From Candidatus Omnitrophota bacterium (lineage in GTDB: Bacteria > Omnitrophota > Gorgyraeia > JAUYCX01), in contig JAUYCX010000037.1 of the NCBI GenBank assembly GCA_030692045.1, forward strand, positions 186,001 through 250,000: DNA of 64,000 nt, in the 5' to 3' direction. How positions within the stretch are numbered: position 1 is the stretch's first letter; the number at the start of each line of letters is the position of its first letter. The notes below the pieces were generated by a model. That model made no database searches and was not told the origin of the DNA. It saw only the letters and a list, made by a program, of their open reading frames with translations. This document shows positions 8,298-16,185 of the stretch, piece after piece. The translations under genes were made by a program, and so were the position numbers.

Positions 8298-9308
8298 ATG
8301 AGCAAAGAATTTTATCTTCAATGGCACATCACCAATCTTTGCAATTTACGCTGCCTTCATTGCTATCAGGATGATTTTTCCAACAAAGCAGATTTAAATT
8401 TGCAAGATTTAAAAAAAGTTGCCGATAACTTTTTATCTATTTTGAGTAAGTGGAAAAAACTCGCAGTTATTAATTTAACCGGCGGAGAGCCATTTTTAAA
8501 AAAAGAATTATTTGGGCTTTTGGAATATTTGAATAGCCACAAACAAGTAAAAAAGCTGGGAATAATCACTAATGCTACTTGTTTCAATAAAGATAACTTA
8601 TCAAAATTAAAGGAATTTAAAAAAATTAAGGAAATAAAACTTTCCTTAGAGGCAACAGATGAAGAGTTAAATGATTCAATTAGGGGCAAAGGCACTTTTG
8701 TAAAAATTCTAAAAGCAATTGAACTTTTAAAACAGCAAAATAAATTTGAGATTACTTTAATGTTTACGCTTTTTAAGAAGAATTTATCTGAGGTTTCCAA
8801 GCTATTTAATTTTGTAGAAAGTAAAGCAGTTGATGGTGTAATCTTTGAGCGTTTTATCCCTTTGGGAAAAGGAAGGGCGCTAAAACAAGAGTTGCTTTCC
8901 AAAGAAGAGTGGCATAAATTTTTGCTTAGCCTTTTGCAATTCTTGGAAATTCCATTTGAGAAGCAATTTTTTTCCTATAAGGCATTCTGGGTTAGATTTA
9001 AAAATGGGAAGCCCAGTTTATTTGGTGCGCCTTGTGTTGTGGCAGATAGCGGTATTTGTATTATGCCAAATGGAGATTGTTACCCTTGCCGCAGATTTAA
9101 TTTAAAGATTGGAAATTTATTACAAGAGCCCTTTGATAAAATTTATAAGAGTTCCAAAGTTTTAAAAGATTTAAGAAAGAGAAATAATCTAAAAGGCAAG
9201 TGTAGAACCTGTTTAATTAAAACTTGCCGAGGTTGTCGGGCTTTGGCATTTGCCTTAACCTCGGATTATTTGGCAGAGGATTTGCAATGTGATTACAATG
9301 GAGATTAA
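8298..9308 (+). CDS. Radical SAM protein with SPASM-type C-terminus
   Basis: A 336-residue radical SAM enzyme. The [4Fe-4S] motif is C15-N-L-R-C19-L-H-C22, and N-L-T-G-G-E-P near residue 60 is the SAM-binding GGE. The C-terminal 80 residues carry a cluster of cysteines (G-A-P-C, G-D-C-Y-P-C, G-K-C-R-T-C, C-R-G-C, Q-C-D), typical of SPASM domains that bind auxiliary clusters. Such proteins often modify ribosomal peptides or act as sulfatase maturases. No peptide substrate is evident here. It overlaps the next radical SAM gene by 20 bases, so the two are probably expressed together; substrate unknown. Confidence 0.85.
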   Translation: MSKEFYLQWHITNLCNLRCLHCYQDDFSNKADLNLQDLKKVADNFLSILSKWKKLAVINLTGGEPFLKKELFGLLEYLNSHKQVKKLGIITNATCFNKDNLSKLKEFKKIKEIKLSLEATDEELNDSIRGKGTFVKILKAIELLKQQNKFEITLMFTLFKKNLSEVSKLFNFVESKAVDGVIFERFIPLGKGRALKQELLSKEEWHKFLLSLLQFLEIPFEKQFFSYKAFWVRFKNGKPSLFGAPCVVADSGICIMPNGDCYPCRRFNLKIGNLLQEPFDKIYKSSKVLKDLRKRNNLKGKCRTCLIKTCRGCRALAFALTSDYLAEDLQCDYNGD

Positions 9309-10206
9309 ACGCCAATACATAAAATTAAGAAATTCAGCAGAACTTAAGCAAAGGATAAATTTATTAAATAGCATTTTAAATTCCTGTGAACTTTGCCCAC
9401 GCAAGTGCCATATTAACCGCTGGGAAGGTGAACTTGGGTTTTGTCGCAGTGGTAAGGATATGGTTGTTTCAAGTGTTTTTCCACATTTCGCTGAAGAAAA
9501 AGAGCTTGTGGGTAGTCAAGGTTCAGGAACCATATTTTTTACAAATTGCAATTTAGGTTGTTTATGCTGTCAAAATTTTGAAATTAGCCATTTGGCAGAG
9601 GGCGAGGTAATTGCAAAAGAGCAGCTGGCAAAGAATATGCTTTATTTGCAGGAAATCGGCTGTCACAACATCAATTTTGTTACACCCACACATTTTGTTC
9701 CTCAAATAATAGAGGCTTTAGAATTGGCTATAACTCAAGGATTAAATTTACCCTTAGTTTATAATTGTAGCGGCTATGAAAATGTAGAGGTAATAAAACT
9801 TTTAGAGGGAATTATTGATATTTATATGCCGGATATAAAATATTCAGATAAGATTAACGCTAAAAAATATTCCAATGCAGAAGATTATTTTGAAAGGGCA
9901 AAAGAAGCAGTTTTAGAAATGTATCGGCAGGTAGGGGATTTAGTTATAGAGAATGGAATTGCCCAAAGAGGGCTAATAGTGCGCCATTTGGTTTTACCAA
10001 ATGGCGCATCTGGCTCTTTTAAGGTATTAGAATTTCTCGCCAAAGAAGTTTCAAAGGATACTTTTATAAATATTATGAACCAATATAGACCCTGTTTTAA
10101 AGCTAATGAATTTCCTGAAATCAACCGTCGCGTCACTAAAGACGAATTTAATGAAGCGCTTCAAATGGCGACTAAGTTAGGCCTTATGCACGCCAAAGCC
10201 TATTGA
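9289..10206 (+). CDS. Pyruvate-formate-lyase-activating-like radical SAM protein (COG1313/PflX type)
   Basis: A 305-residue protein. An N-terminal C33-E-L-C36-P-R-K-C40 plus C52 precedes the radical SAM motif C87-N-L-G-C91-L-C-C94. This matches the uncharacterised PflA-like family with an extra N-terminal cysteine cluster. The start is taken as GTG at 9289, nine bases after a GAGG; ATG at 9298 is an alternative. It overlaps the SPASM radical SAM gene upstream. No glycyl-radical enzyme is present in the window, so the target is unknown. The promoter for the next gene overlaps its stop codon. Confidence 0.82.
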   Translation: MITMEIKRQYIKLRNSAELKQRINLLNSILNSCELCPRKCHINRWEGELGFCRSGKDMVVSSVFPHFAEEKELVGSQGSGTIFFTNCNLGCLCCQNFEISHLAEGEVIAKEQLAKNMLYLQEIGCHNINFVTPTHFVPQIIEALELAITQGLNLPLVYNCSGYENVEVIKLLEGIIDIYMPDIKYSDKINAKKYSNAEDYFERAKEAVLEMYRQVGDLVIENGIAQRGLIVRHLVLPNGASGSFKVLEFLAKEVSKDTFINIMNQYRPCFKANEFPEINRRVTKDEFNEALQMATKLGLMHAKAY

Positions 10207-10231
10207 AATTTTCATTAGAAATAATTATAAT
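10203..10231 (+). promoter_or_regulatory. Sigma-70-type promoter
   Basis: TTGAAA at 10203-10208 and TATAAT at 10226-10231 are separated by 17 bases. The -35 box overlaps the stop codon of the upstream radical SAM gene. It should start transcription of the exonuclease gene at 10256. Confidence 0.7.
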
Positions 10232-10255
10232 AGCGTTAATAAAATAGGAGAAAAA

Positions 10256-10927
10256 ATGGCTAAAATAATCTTTGATGTGGAAACCGTAGGTCAGGATTTT
10301 GAGTTGTTAGATGATATTTCAAAAGAATATTTCCTCAAATACGCTGATACAGAAGAAAAAAAACAAGAGGCAAAAAACAGTTTAAGTTTTTATCCCTTAA
10401 CTGCCCAAATTGTGGCAATTGGAATGCTTGATTCAGAAACCGACAAGGGTTATGTTTTTTTTCAGAATAACTCCCTAAAAAAAGAAGCCTTTAAAGAGGC
10501 AAACATCCAATTTATCTCTGGCACAGAAAAAGAAATTTTAAATAATTTCTGGAAGGTTTTAAAGGATTATACAACAGTTATCACCTTTAATGGACGGGTT
10601 TTTGATTGTCCGTTTGTAATGCTTCGTTCGGCAATATTAAAAATTAAGCCTTCAAAAAATCTAATGCCTCCACGCTATGGACACCTTGTGCATGTTGATC
10701 TTCAGGACCAGCTTTCCTTTTATGGGGCGATGTACAGGAAATTTAGTTTGCATATGTGGTGCAAGGCATTTGGCATAAAAAGCCCTAAGGAATCTGGTAT
10801 AACAGGTTTGGATGTGAAAAACCTTTTTAAAGAAGGAAGATATCTGGACATCGCCCGCTATTGCGCCGGGGATTTATCTGCTACAAAAGAACTTTACGGG
10901 TATTGGGAGAAGTATATTAAGTTTTAA
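10256..10927 (+). CDS. Predicted 3'-5' exonuclease related to PolB exonuclease domain
   Basis: A 223-residue stand-alone DnaQ-like exonuclease of the DNA_pol_B_exo2 type. Exo I is F-D-V-E-T (D7, E9), Exo II is T-F-N-G-R-x-F-D in the middle, and Exo III is A-R-Y-C-A-G-D near the C-terminus. The enzyme would remove 3' nucleotides from DNA, though its pathway is not known. GGAG seven bases upstream sets the ATG at 10256. It has its own promoter. A palindromic repeat element begins within its stop codon. Confidence 0.85.
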   Translation: MAKIIFDVETVGQDFELLDDISKEYFLKYADTEEKKQEAKNSLSFYPLTAQIVAIGMLDSETDKGYVFFQNNSLKKEAFKEANIQFISGTEKEILNNFWKVLKDYTTVITFNGRVFDCPFVMLRSAILKIKPSKNLMPPRYGHLVHVDLQDQLSFYGAMYRKFSLHMWCKAFGIKSPKESGITGLDVKNLFKEGRYLDIARYCAGDLSATKELYGYWEKYIKF

Positions 10928-11007
10928 TGAGCCCACGACTTATGGAACGAGAGTGAACATAAGTCGTCTGGGCGAATTAATCCGCCAAGCTTTGTGGCGG
11001 ATTAATT
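10924..11007 (-). repeat. Palindromic-family element (reverse orientation) plus adjacent hairpin
   Basis: Read on the minus strand, the element at 10924-10980 has the family layout. It runs TTAATTCGCCC, arm ACGACTTATG, loop, arm CATAAGTCGT, then GGGCTCATTAA. It shares the exonuclease stop codon. An abutting perfect 12-bp hairpin (AATTAATCCGCC/GGCGGATTAATT, 10975-11007) follows. No minus-strand gene is downstream, so here the element is not a leader; it may act as a 3' end or be simply inserted. Confidence 0.75.
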
Positions 11008-11026
11008 TAAATTTCCCTCCTAACCA

Positions 11027-11055
11027 TTGAAATTCAGCCATTTTCGTGTTATATT
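11027..11055 (+). promoter_or_regulatory. Promoter of the GEMM riboswitch
   Basis: TTGAAA at 11027-11032 and TATATT at 11050-11055 are separated by 17 bases. The expected start near 11062 coincides with the first base of the riboswitch P1 helix. Confidence 0.75.
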
Positions 11056-11062
11056 TATTTAT

Positions 11063-11237
11063 AGCCGATAAAGGTTATCTCCGGCGAAAGCCGGAGGTCG
11101 CAAAGCCAACAGGCCTAAGTTGCCTGAAAAAGACCCCGCTAAACGCGGGGCAAACCAATGCCGGTTAGGCAAAAAATAAGGCAAGATGGCGGCTGGGTTG
11201 CCGAAGTGAGGTGAAGGAAGCTAATCCTTTATCGGCT
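11063..11237 (+). ncRNA. Cyclic-di-GMP-I (GEMM) riboswitch
   Basis: A 12-bp outer helix, AGCCGATAAAGG with CCTTTATCGGCT, encloses the GEMM core. The core has a CTCCGG stem capped by a GAAA tetraloop, the conserved CGCAAAGCC junction, GGCCTAA (tetraloop receptor side), and the diagnostic ATGGCGGCTGGGTTGCCGAAG. An extra GC-rich hairpin (CCCCGC/GCGGGG) extends the second arm. In characterised examples this fold binds c-di-GMP. Here it is followed 28 bases later by an intrinsic terminator. GAGGTG at 11208-11213 can pair with CACCTC of that terminator, suggesting transcription control. Confidence 0.87.
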
Positions 11238-11264
11238 CGCAATCTTAAAAATTAGAATTTACTC

Positions 11265-11294
11265 ACACCTCCAAAATTATGGAGGTGTTTTTTT
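11265..11294 (+). terminator. Intrinsic terminator after the GEMM riboswitch
   Basis: ACACCTCC pairs with GGAGGTGT (8 bp, 8-base loop) and is followed by a T-run to 11294. It is probably the expression platform of the riboswitch. Read-through would reach the YkgJ-like gene. Confidence 0.88.
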
Positions 11295-11315
11295 GTCCGC
11301 AGTAGGCGGGTATTC

Positions 11316-11326
11316 TATGCTATAAT
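11316..11326 (+). promoter_or_regulatory. Extended -10 promoter placing the start site at an ATG
   Basis: TGC-TATAAT has its hexamer at 11321-11326. The expected transcription start, about seven bases further, is the A of the ATG at 11333. This implies a leaderless mRNA for the YkgJ-like gene when it is made from this promoter. No clear -35 box is seen. Confidence 0.5.
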
Positions 11327-11332
11327 AAAACC

Positions 11333-11605
11333 ATGAGCGAATACGAAGCATATCAAGACAGAAAGTCTCAAGATTATGAGGCACTTTGCAAACGCTGCGG
11401 TGCTTGCTGCGGTGCTTTGGATAAAGACCCTTGTGAACATCTTAAATTAGCAGGAGATGAAACATACATTTGCGATATTTATGAATACAGATTTGGCCTT
11501 CGGACTACAGTTGGTGGTAAGAAATTTCTCTGCATGCCCATCCGTAGAATTCTGTTTAAAACCTGGAGCGGTAGTGAATTTTGCGCCTACAAGAAGAACC
11601 CTTAG
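11333..11605 (+). CDS. YkgJ-like cysteine-cluster (metal-binding) protein
   Basis: A 90-residue protein with C-K-R-C-G-A-C-C near residue 20, followed by further cysteines at D-P-C, Y-I-C, F-L-C and F-C. This is the pattern of the zinc/iron-chelating YkgJ family (CxxCxxCC box). Its biochemical role is unsettled. It has no Shine-Dalgarno sequence and sits six bases after a -10 box, so translation may be leaderless. It is also the only gene in reach of the upstream c-di-GMP riboswitch, an odd target for that ligand. Confidence 0.75.
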   Translation: MSEYEAYQDRKSQDYEALCKRCGACCGALDKDPCEHLKLAGDETYICDIYEYRFGLRTTVGGKKFLCMPIRRILFKTWSGSEFCAYKKNP

Positions 11606-11662
11606 AATAGGTTAGCCCCACATAAAGCCGCTTTTATTTTCCCATTTAAAAAATTTGATTTT

Positions 11663-11672
11663 GTGATATAAT
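11663..11672 (+). promoter_or_regulatory. Candidate extended -10 promoter for htpX
   Basis: TGTGA-TATAAT has its hexamer at 11667-11672; the -35 region is poor. Transcription from about 11680 would place the whole palindromic-family leader in the 5' UTR of htpX. Confidence 0.5.
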
Positions 11673-11707
11673 ATATCTTCATTAAAATAAAGAAAGTCAA
11701 ACAGCAT

Positions 11708-11834
11708 ATCCCTCGCTTAAGCCCTTGAAAATTTCGAAGAAATTTTCTGCGTAAGCTCGGGATTAATTCGCAGACGGCTTTCAGCCTACAATTTACGTCG
11801 CTCTTTCAGGCTCCGTAAATTGTCTGCTCATTAA
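11708..11834 (+). promoter_or_regulatory. Multi-hairpin leader of the palindromic family, upstream of htpX
   Basis: It has the same architecture as the rpmE leader with different stem bases. Hairpin 1 is closed by ATCCC/GGGAT, with a GAAAATTTC/GAAATTTTC apical stem. Then TTAATTCGCAG pairs with CTGCTCATTAA around a GGC-TTTCA-GCC mini-hairpin, with the arm ACAATTTACG against CGTAAATTGT. The right border runs into AAAGGAGG of htpX. Confidence 0.75.
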
Positions 11835-11850
11835 AGGAGGTGTTTGAAAA

Positions 11851-12819
11851 ATGTTTTCACTAAAATTAAGAATGTGGTTATTGTGGATTGTGATGTTTGG
11901 AATTATTTACGCCATTGTTTCAATGCTTTCATATTCGTTTTTTGGCGTAAGGAATTTCAATTTCTATTTAGTCGTTTCTTTTATCATGATGTTTATTCAG
12001 TATATGATTGGCCCAAAGCTTGTGGAATGGTCAATGCGGGTTAAATATGTAAGAGAGCAGGAGTATCCGGAGCTTTTTCAGATGATTAGGGGGCTTTCTC
12101 AATTAGCCAATGTGCCAATGCCTAAGATTGGTATTTCCGATGTGTCACTTCCCAATGCCTTTGCCTTTGGCAGATGGAAGCGCGACGGAAGAATTTGCGT
12201 AACCAAAGGCATTTTAGGCCTACTGGATAGAGAAGAGCTGCGCGCAGTTTTAGGCCATGAGATGACTCACTTAAAAAATCGCGATGTCCTAACCATAACA
12301 CTTCTTTCAGTTATCCCTATGGTGCTTTACAGAATTGCCTGGAGCACGATGTATTATCGCGGTTCACGCAACCGTAGTGATGGCGCCAATACGGCTCTTA
12401 TTGGAGTGCTGGCATTTATTTTTTATTTTATCACCAACCTTTTAGTTCTTTATGCCTCAAGGATAAGAGAATATTTTGCTGATCGGGGTTCCGTATCTTT
12501 AGGTAATCCAGCGCATAATTTAGCCTCTGCACTTTATAAATTGGTTTATGGCGCTGCCAGAACTCCCAAAGAATCTCTGGCAGAGGTTGAAGGGCTTAAG
12601 GCGTTTTTTATAAATGACCCCTCTGTTGCATTGAAAGAAATCAGAGAGTTAAGTGTAATAGATAAAGACCACAGTGGTTCAATTGATTCTTTAGAATTAA
12701 TGGCTTTAAGAGACAAGCAAGTTAAAGTTTCAGCCGGAGCAAAACTTATGGAATTGTTAAGCACTCATCCAAATATGCTTAAGCGCATTAAACAATTGTC
12801 CAGCTACGAAAGGCTTTAA
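11851..12819 (+). CDS. htpX: HtpX-family membrane zinc metalloprotease with an EF-hand loop
   Basis: A 322-residue M48 protease. N-terminal membrane segments lie near residues 10-55, the zinc site H136-E-M-T-H140 and the third ligand E207 in R-E-Y-F-A-D follow, and two further hydrophobic stretches lie around 147-165 and 183-202. Family members degrade misfolded membrane proteins. Residues 271-282 form a textbook EF-hand calcium loop (D-K-D-x-S-G-x-I-D-x-x-E) in a C-terminal insertion, which E. coli HtpX lacks. The ATG at 11851 follows AAAGGAGG. Expression is probably influenced by the structured leader. Confidence 0.9.
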   Translation: MFSLKLRMWLLWIVMFGIIYAIVSMLSYSFFGVRNFNFYLVVSFIMMFIQYMIGPKLVEWSMRVKYVREQEYPELFQMIRGLSQLANVPMPKIGISDVSLPNAFAFGRWKRDGRICVTKGILGLLDREELRAVLGHEMTHLKNRDVLTITLLSVIPMVLYRIAWSTMYYRGSRNRSDGANTALIGVLAFIFYFITNLLVLYASRIREYFADRGSVSLGNPAHNLASALYKLVYGAARTPKESLAEVEGLKAFFINDPSVALKEIRELSVIDKDHSGSIDSLELMALRDKQVKVSAGAKLMELLSTHPNMLKRIKQLSSYERL

Positions 12820-12823
12820 AATT

Positions 12824-14185
12824 ATGGATGAGTCTAAAATAATTTTAAGAGAAAAGGAAATTCCACAGAGTTGGTATAATATCCTACCGGATTTGCCTAA
12901 ACCTTTACCTCCGCCCATAAACCCAAAGACAAACAAACCTGTTTCGCCAGAGGATTTATTGCCGATATTTCCTATGTCTTTGATTAAACAAGAGATGAGC
13001 CTTAAGCCTTGGATTGATATTCCCGACGATGTCTTGGAGGTTCTAAAGATTTGGCGTCCCACTCCTTTAAGGCGCGCACTTAACTTGGAAAAGGCTTTAA
13101 ATACTCCTGCCAGAATTTATTATAAGGATGAGTCAGTTAGTCCGCCCGGAAGTCATAAACCCAACACTGCTGTGGCACAAGCCTATTACAACAAAAGCGA
13201 AGGCGTAAAACGCCTGGCTACAGAAACCGGCGCTGGTCAGTGGGGTTCTGCTTTGGCTTTTGCCTGCAATAAATTTGGCTTAAAATGCACAGTCTATATG
13301 GTTAAGATTAGCTACGAGCAAAAGCCATACCGGCGCTCTTTAATGCAGGTCTGGAATGCACAAGTTCATCCTTCTCCTACAAAGTTAACAAAGGCAGGAA
13401 AAAGTGTTTTAAAGCAAGACCCCAATTCTTTGGGAAGTTTAGGCATTGCCATTTCTGAAGCAGTAGAAGATGCTGCAACTCACGATGATGCTAAATATTC
13501 TCTGGGCAGTGTTTTAAATCATGTATTGCTTCATCAAACAATAGTAGGTTTGGAAATAAAACGGCAATTAGAAATTGCCCAGGTGCAGCCTGATATTTTA
13601 ATTGGCTGTGTAGGCGGAGGAAGTAATTTTGCCGGATTTTGCTTTCCCTTTGTAAAAGAAAAAATAAATGGAAAGGTCTTAAGGATTGTGGCAGTTGAGC
13701 CGACTGCTTGCCCAACCCTAACCAAAGGTCCTTATCAATATGATTTTGGCGACAATGTGGGTTTAACTCCGCTTTTAAAGATGTATACCTTAGGACATAA
13801 ATTTGTTCCTGCAGGAATTCATGCTGGTGGCTTAAGATACCACGGTATGTCGCCAATAATCTCGTTATTAGTCAATGAAAAGATTATTGAGGCAAGGGCA
13901 TATGCTCAAAATCCTGTGTTTGAAGCAGCTGTTTTATTTGCCCAAACTGAAGGGTTTTTGCCAGCGCCAGAAACTGCTCACGCAATTAAGGCAGCCATTG
14001 ATGAGGCAATAATTTGCAAAGAAAAAAAACAAGAAAAATGCATTGTATTTAATTACAGCGGACACGGCCATTTCGACTTGACTGCTTATGATGAATACTT
14101 TGCTGGTAAGCTTAAAGATTTTGCTCATCCCGAAAGTGCCATAAAAAAGGCTTTAGCTAGCGTTCCTAAATGTATTGAGTTATAG
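12824..14185 (+). CDS. trpB2: TrpB2-type tryptophan synthase beta-like enzyme
   Basis: A 453-residue fold-type II PLP enzyme. The lysine motif is [10 protein letters not shown], and a long N-terminal extension (W-Y-N-I-L-P-D-L-P...P-M-S-L) is typical of TrpB2 rather than canonical TrpB. G-C-V-G-G-G-S-N binds the PLP phosphate. TrpB2 enzymes make tryptophan from indole and serine, usually without a stable TrpA complex, and may salvage indole. A canonical trpB-trpA pair lies 2.8 kb downstream, so both forms coexist. Confidence 0.92.
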   Translation: MDESKIILREKEIPQSWYNILPDLPKPLPPPINPKTNKPVSPEDLLPIFPMSLIKQEMSLKPWIDIPDDVLEVLKIWRPTPLRRALNLEKALNTPARIYYKDESVSPPGSHKPNTAVAQAYYNKSEGVKRLATETGAGQWGSALAFACNKFGLKCTVYMVKISYEQKPYRRSLMQVWNAQVHPSPTKLTKAGKSVLKQDPNSLGSLGIAISEAVEDAATHDDAKYSLGSVLNHVLLHQTIVGLEIKRQLEIAQVQPDILIGCVGGGSNFAGFCFPFVKEKINGKVLRIVAVEPTACPTLTKGPYQYDFGDNVGLTPLLKMYTLGHKFVPAGIHAGGLRYHGMSPIISLLVNEKIIEARAYAQNPVFEAAVLFAQTEGFLPAPETAHAIKAAIDEAIICKEKKQEKCIVFNYSGHGHFDLTAYDEYFAGKLKDFAHPESAIKKALASVPKCIEL

Positions 14186-14197
14186 AAATTGAGACTA

Positions 14198-14311
14198 TTG
14201 AAAAAGTATTTTTTAACACGGATTTTCACGGATTTCTTACGGATTTCACGGATTTTTTATCCATAAAATCCGCTCTTTTATCCGTGTAATCCGTGTCCAA
14301 AATGGTTTTTC
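14198..14311. repeat. Word-repeat inverted hairpin (CACGGATTT type)
   Basis: The left arm iterates CACGGATTT and TACGGATTT. The right arm iterates ATCCGTGTAATCCGTGT, and TGAAAAA/TTTTTCA lies at the base. It fills the spacer after trpB2. It is the same design as the other word-repeat hairpins but with a different word. Confidence 0.7.
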
Positions 14312-14327
14312 AACGCTCTGAAATTCG

Positions 14328-14633
14328 ATGGCCAAAAGACTTTTAAGGAGCTGGATTGAGATTGATGTCGATGAAGTTAGCGAGCATTTGCTAATTATAG
14401 GAGATTTGCTGGCGAGTTGCTCAAAGTGTTCGTCTCTTGATTTGAAATCAGATTCAAAATCCTGCCCAAAGTGCAACACCCAGTTTAAATACATTGCCTT
14501 TAGGAATCCCGAAGAAAATTTTTCTAAAATTCTGAAGCTTAAACAAGAAAACCCCAACTCGATTTTTATTGACTACAATGATTTTAAAAAGATAACCGGC
14601 TCAATAAAGGCCAGAAAATTATTTAAATCATAG
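14328..14633 (+). CDS. Small zinc-ribbon protein, function unknown
   Basis: A 101-residue protein. C-S-K-C near residue 31 and C-P-K-C near residue 46 form a short zinc ribbon. It is followed by about 50 residues with D-Y-N-D-F-K-K-I-T-G-S-I-K-A-R-K-L-F-K near the C-terminus. I do not recognise a named family. Its stop abuts the start of the M20 peptidase gene, so the two are probably co-translated. The start has no strong ribosome-binding site and lies close to the preceding hairpin. Confidence 0.6.
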   Translation: MAKRLLRSWIEIDVDEVSEHLLIIGDLLASCSKCSSLDLKSDSKSCPKCNTQFKYIAFRNPEENFSKILKLKQENPNSIFIDYNDFKKITGSIKARKLFKS

Positions 14634-15770
14634 ATGGTAAATAAAAACAGGCTGATTGCTTTAATGAGAAAAATGCTTCGCCTCGAATCGGAAAACCCTC
14701 CGGGCAATGAATATCGCTTAGCCGCGCTGGTTAAAAAAGAACTTAAAGCTATAAGCTTAAAGGTTAAAACTTATGAATTTGCCAAGTCAAGGCCAAATGT
14801 TGTAGGCATCTTAAAAGGTAAAGTTGGTAAACAGTCTATTCTTTTAACTCCTCATTTAGATACCGTACCTGCAGGGGCGGGATGGAGGTTTAATCCATAT
14901 GCAGCAAAAATTTATCGGGGAAGAATTTACGGACGAGGCGCAACCGACTGCAAAGGAAATTTAGCTAGTAGTTTAGAGGCCTTAAGAAGCTTAAGGCAGG
15001 ATAATATAAAGCTAAATAAAGATATAATTTTTGCTGCCACAGTTGATGAGGAGACAGGAAGCGATAAAGGTATTAAACCATTAATAGAAAAAAGAATTTT
15101 AAAGCCGGACTTTTGTCTAATTTTGGATTCTGATGAGTTTGATATCGTAGTGGCGCAAAAAGGCCTCATCCATTTTAAAGTAAAAATTTTTGGAAAAAAA
15201 GCCCACGGCGCTTATCCTGATAGGGGCATCAATGCAATTGAAATTGCTTCCAGAATTATTACCCAGCTTAAGTCGTATAAATTTAAATACTCGCCACATC
15301 CGCTTCTTAAAAAGCCAACCATCAATATCGGAACCATTAAAGGCGGGGATAAGGTAAACATGGTGGCTGACTTTTGTGAATTTGAGGTGGATTTAAGATT
15401 TCTCCCGGGGATGACAGCGCAAAATATTCTAAACGAAATCAAAAAAATAATTAAGGCAAATGCAAAAAAATTTAAATTAGAAATTAACGGCTTGCAAAAA
15501 CCAAGCATTATCAAAAAAGATAATCCTTTAATTAAAACCCTTATCAAGGTTAATAAAAGACTGCGGGGACATTTTAGGCTAAAGGGAAGCGAAGGCGCAA
15601 CTGTGATAAGTTTTTTTAATGAAAAGGCTATCCCAGCAGTAGCAACAGGTTTTGGTTCACGAAATCAAGCCCATGCCACAGATGAGTTTGTTTTAATAGA
15701 TAACCTTTATAAAGGCGCTAAACTACTGGAAGAATTTCTAAAGGAGTTTGATAAAGTTGAGGCCAATTAA
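14634..15770 (+). CDS. M20-family metallopeptidase (ArgE/DapE/CPG2-like)
   Basis: A 378-residue zinc amidohydrolase. Metal-ligand segments are H-L-D-T-V-P, G-R-G-A-T-D-C-K-G, and D-E-E-T-G-S-D-K-G with the catalytic glutamate. A central dimerisation domain (residues about 180-290) and a C-terminal ligand region (G-F-G-S-R-N-Q-A-H) follow. Such enzymes deacylate N-acyl amino acids or cleave dipeptides. The exact substrate (acetylornithine, succinyl-DAP or a peptide) cannot be told from sequence alone. It is not placed with arginine or lysine genes. Confidence 0.87.
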   Translation: MVNKNRLIALMRKMLRLESENPPGNEYRLAALVKKELKAISLKVKTYEFAKSRPNVVGILKGKVGKQSILLTPHLDTVPAGAGWRFNPYAAKIYRGRIYGRGATDCKGNLASSLEALRSLRQDNIKLNKDIIFAATVDEETGSDKGIKPLIEKRILKPDFCLILDSDEFDIVVAQKGLIHFKVKIFGKKAHGAYPDRGINAIEIASRIITQLKSYKFKYSPHPLLKKPTINIGTIKGGDKVNMVADFCEFEVDLRFLPGMTAQNILNEIKKIIKANAKKFKLEINGLQKPSIIKKDNPLIKTLIKVNKRLRGHFRLKGSEGATVISFFNEKAIPAVATGFGSRNQAHATDEFVLIDNLYKGAKLLEEFLKEFDKVEAN

Positions 15771-16185
15771 ACATTTGGTTGCCAGTTGCGCAACAGGCGC
15801 ACTCTTTTATTTATACTCAAAGTCTGTTTTGGCAAGTTTAGTCTGTTTTTTGTCTGGAGTTTTTATTGATTTAGACCATGTTTTCGATTTTTATTTTCAT
15901 TATAAAAGATTGACGCTGAGCATAAAGGAGTTCTATTTAAGCTGTGAAGAGTACAGGTTTGACAGACTGTTTTTATTTTTCCATTCTTTGGAGTGGATAT
16001 TATTGCTGTGGATTTTGATAGCTATTTTTAAACTAAATTTAATCTGGGTAGCTTTTGCTTTGGGGATTTCTTTACATATTGTTATGGATATGATTGGCAA
16101 TAGACTATTTAGTTACGCTTACTTTTTTATTTATCGCTGGCTAAAAGGATTTAGGGCTGAGTCCTTATCTAGAGATGCGCTATAA
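15757..16185 (+). CDS. Multi-pass membrane protein resembling YdjM-type predicted hydrolases
   Basis: A 142-residue protein with four or so hydrophobic segments. Polar residues lie in V-F-I-D-L-D-H-V-F-D, F-F-H-S-L-E-W and L-H-I-V-M-D. This conserved D/H pattern resembles the YdjM (PF04307) family of membrane-bound, predicted metal-dependent hydrolases. I chose the TTG at 15757, ten bases after AAGGAG; the TTG at 15748 sits only one base after it. It overlaps the M20 gene by 14 bases and the next gene by 11. Confidence 0.6.
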   Translation: MRPIKHLVASCATGALFYLYSKSVLASLVCFLSGVFIDLDHVFDFYFHYKRLTLSIKEFYLSCEEYRFDRLFLFFHSLEWILLLWILIAIFKLNLIWVAFALGISLHIVMDMIGNRLFSYAYFFIYRWLKGFRAESLSRDAL

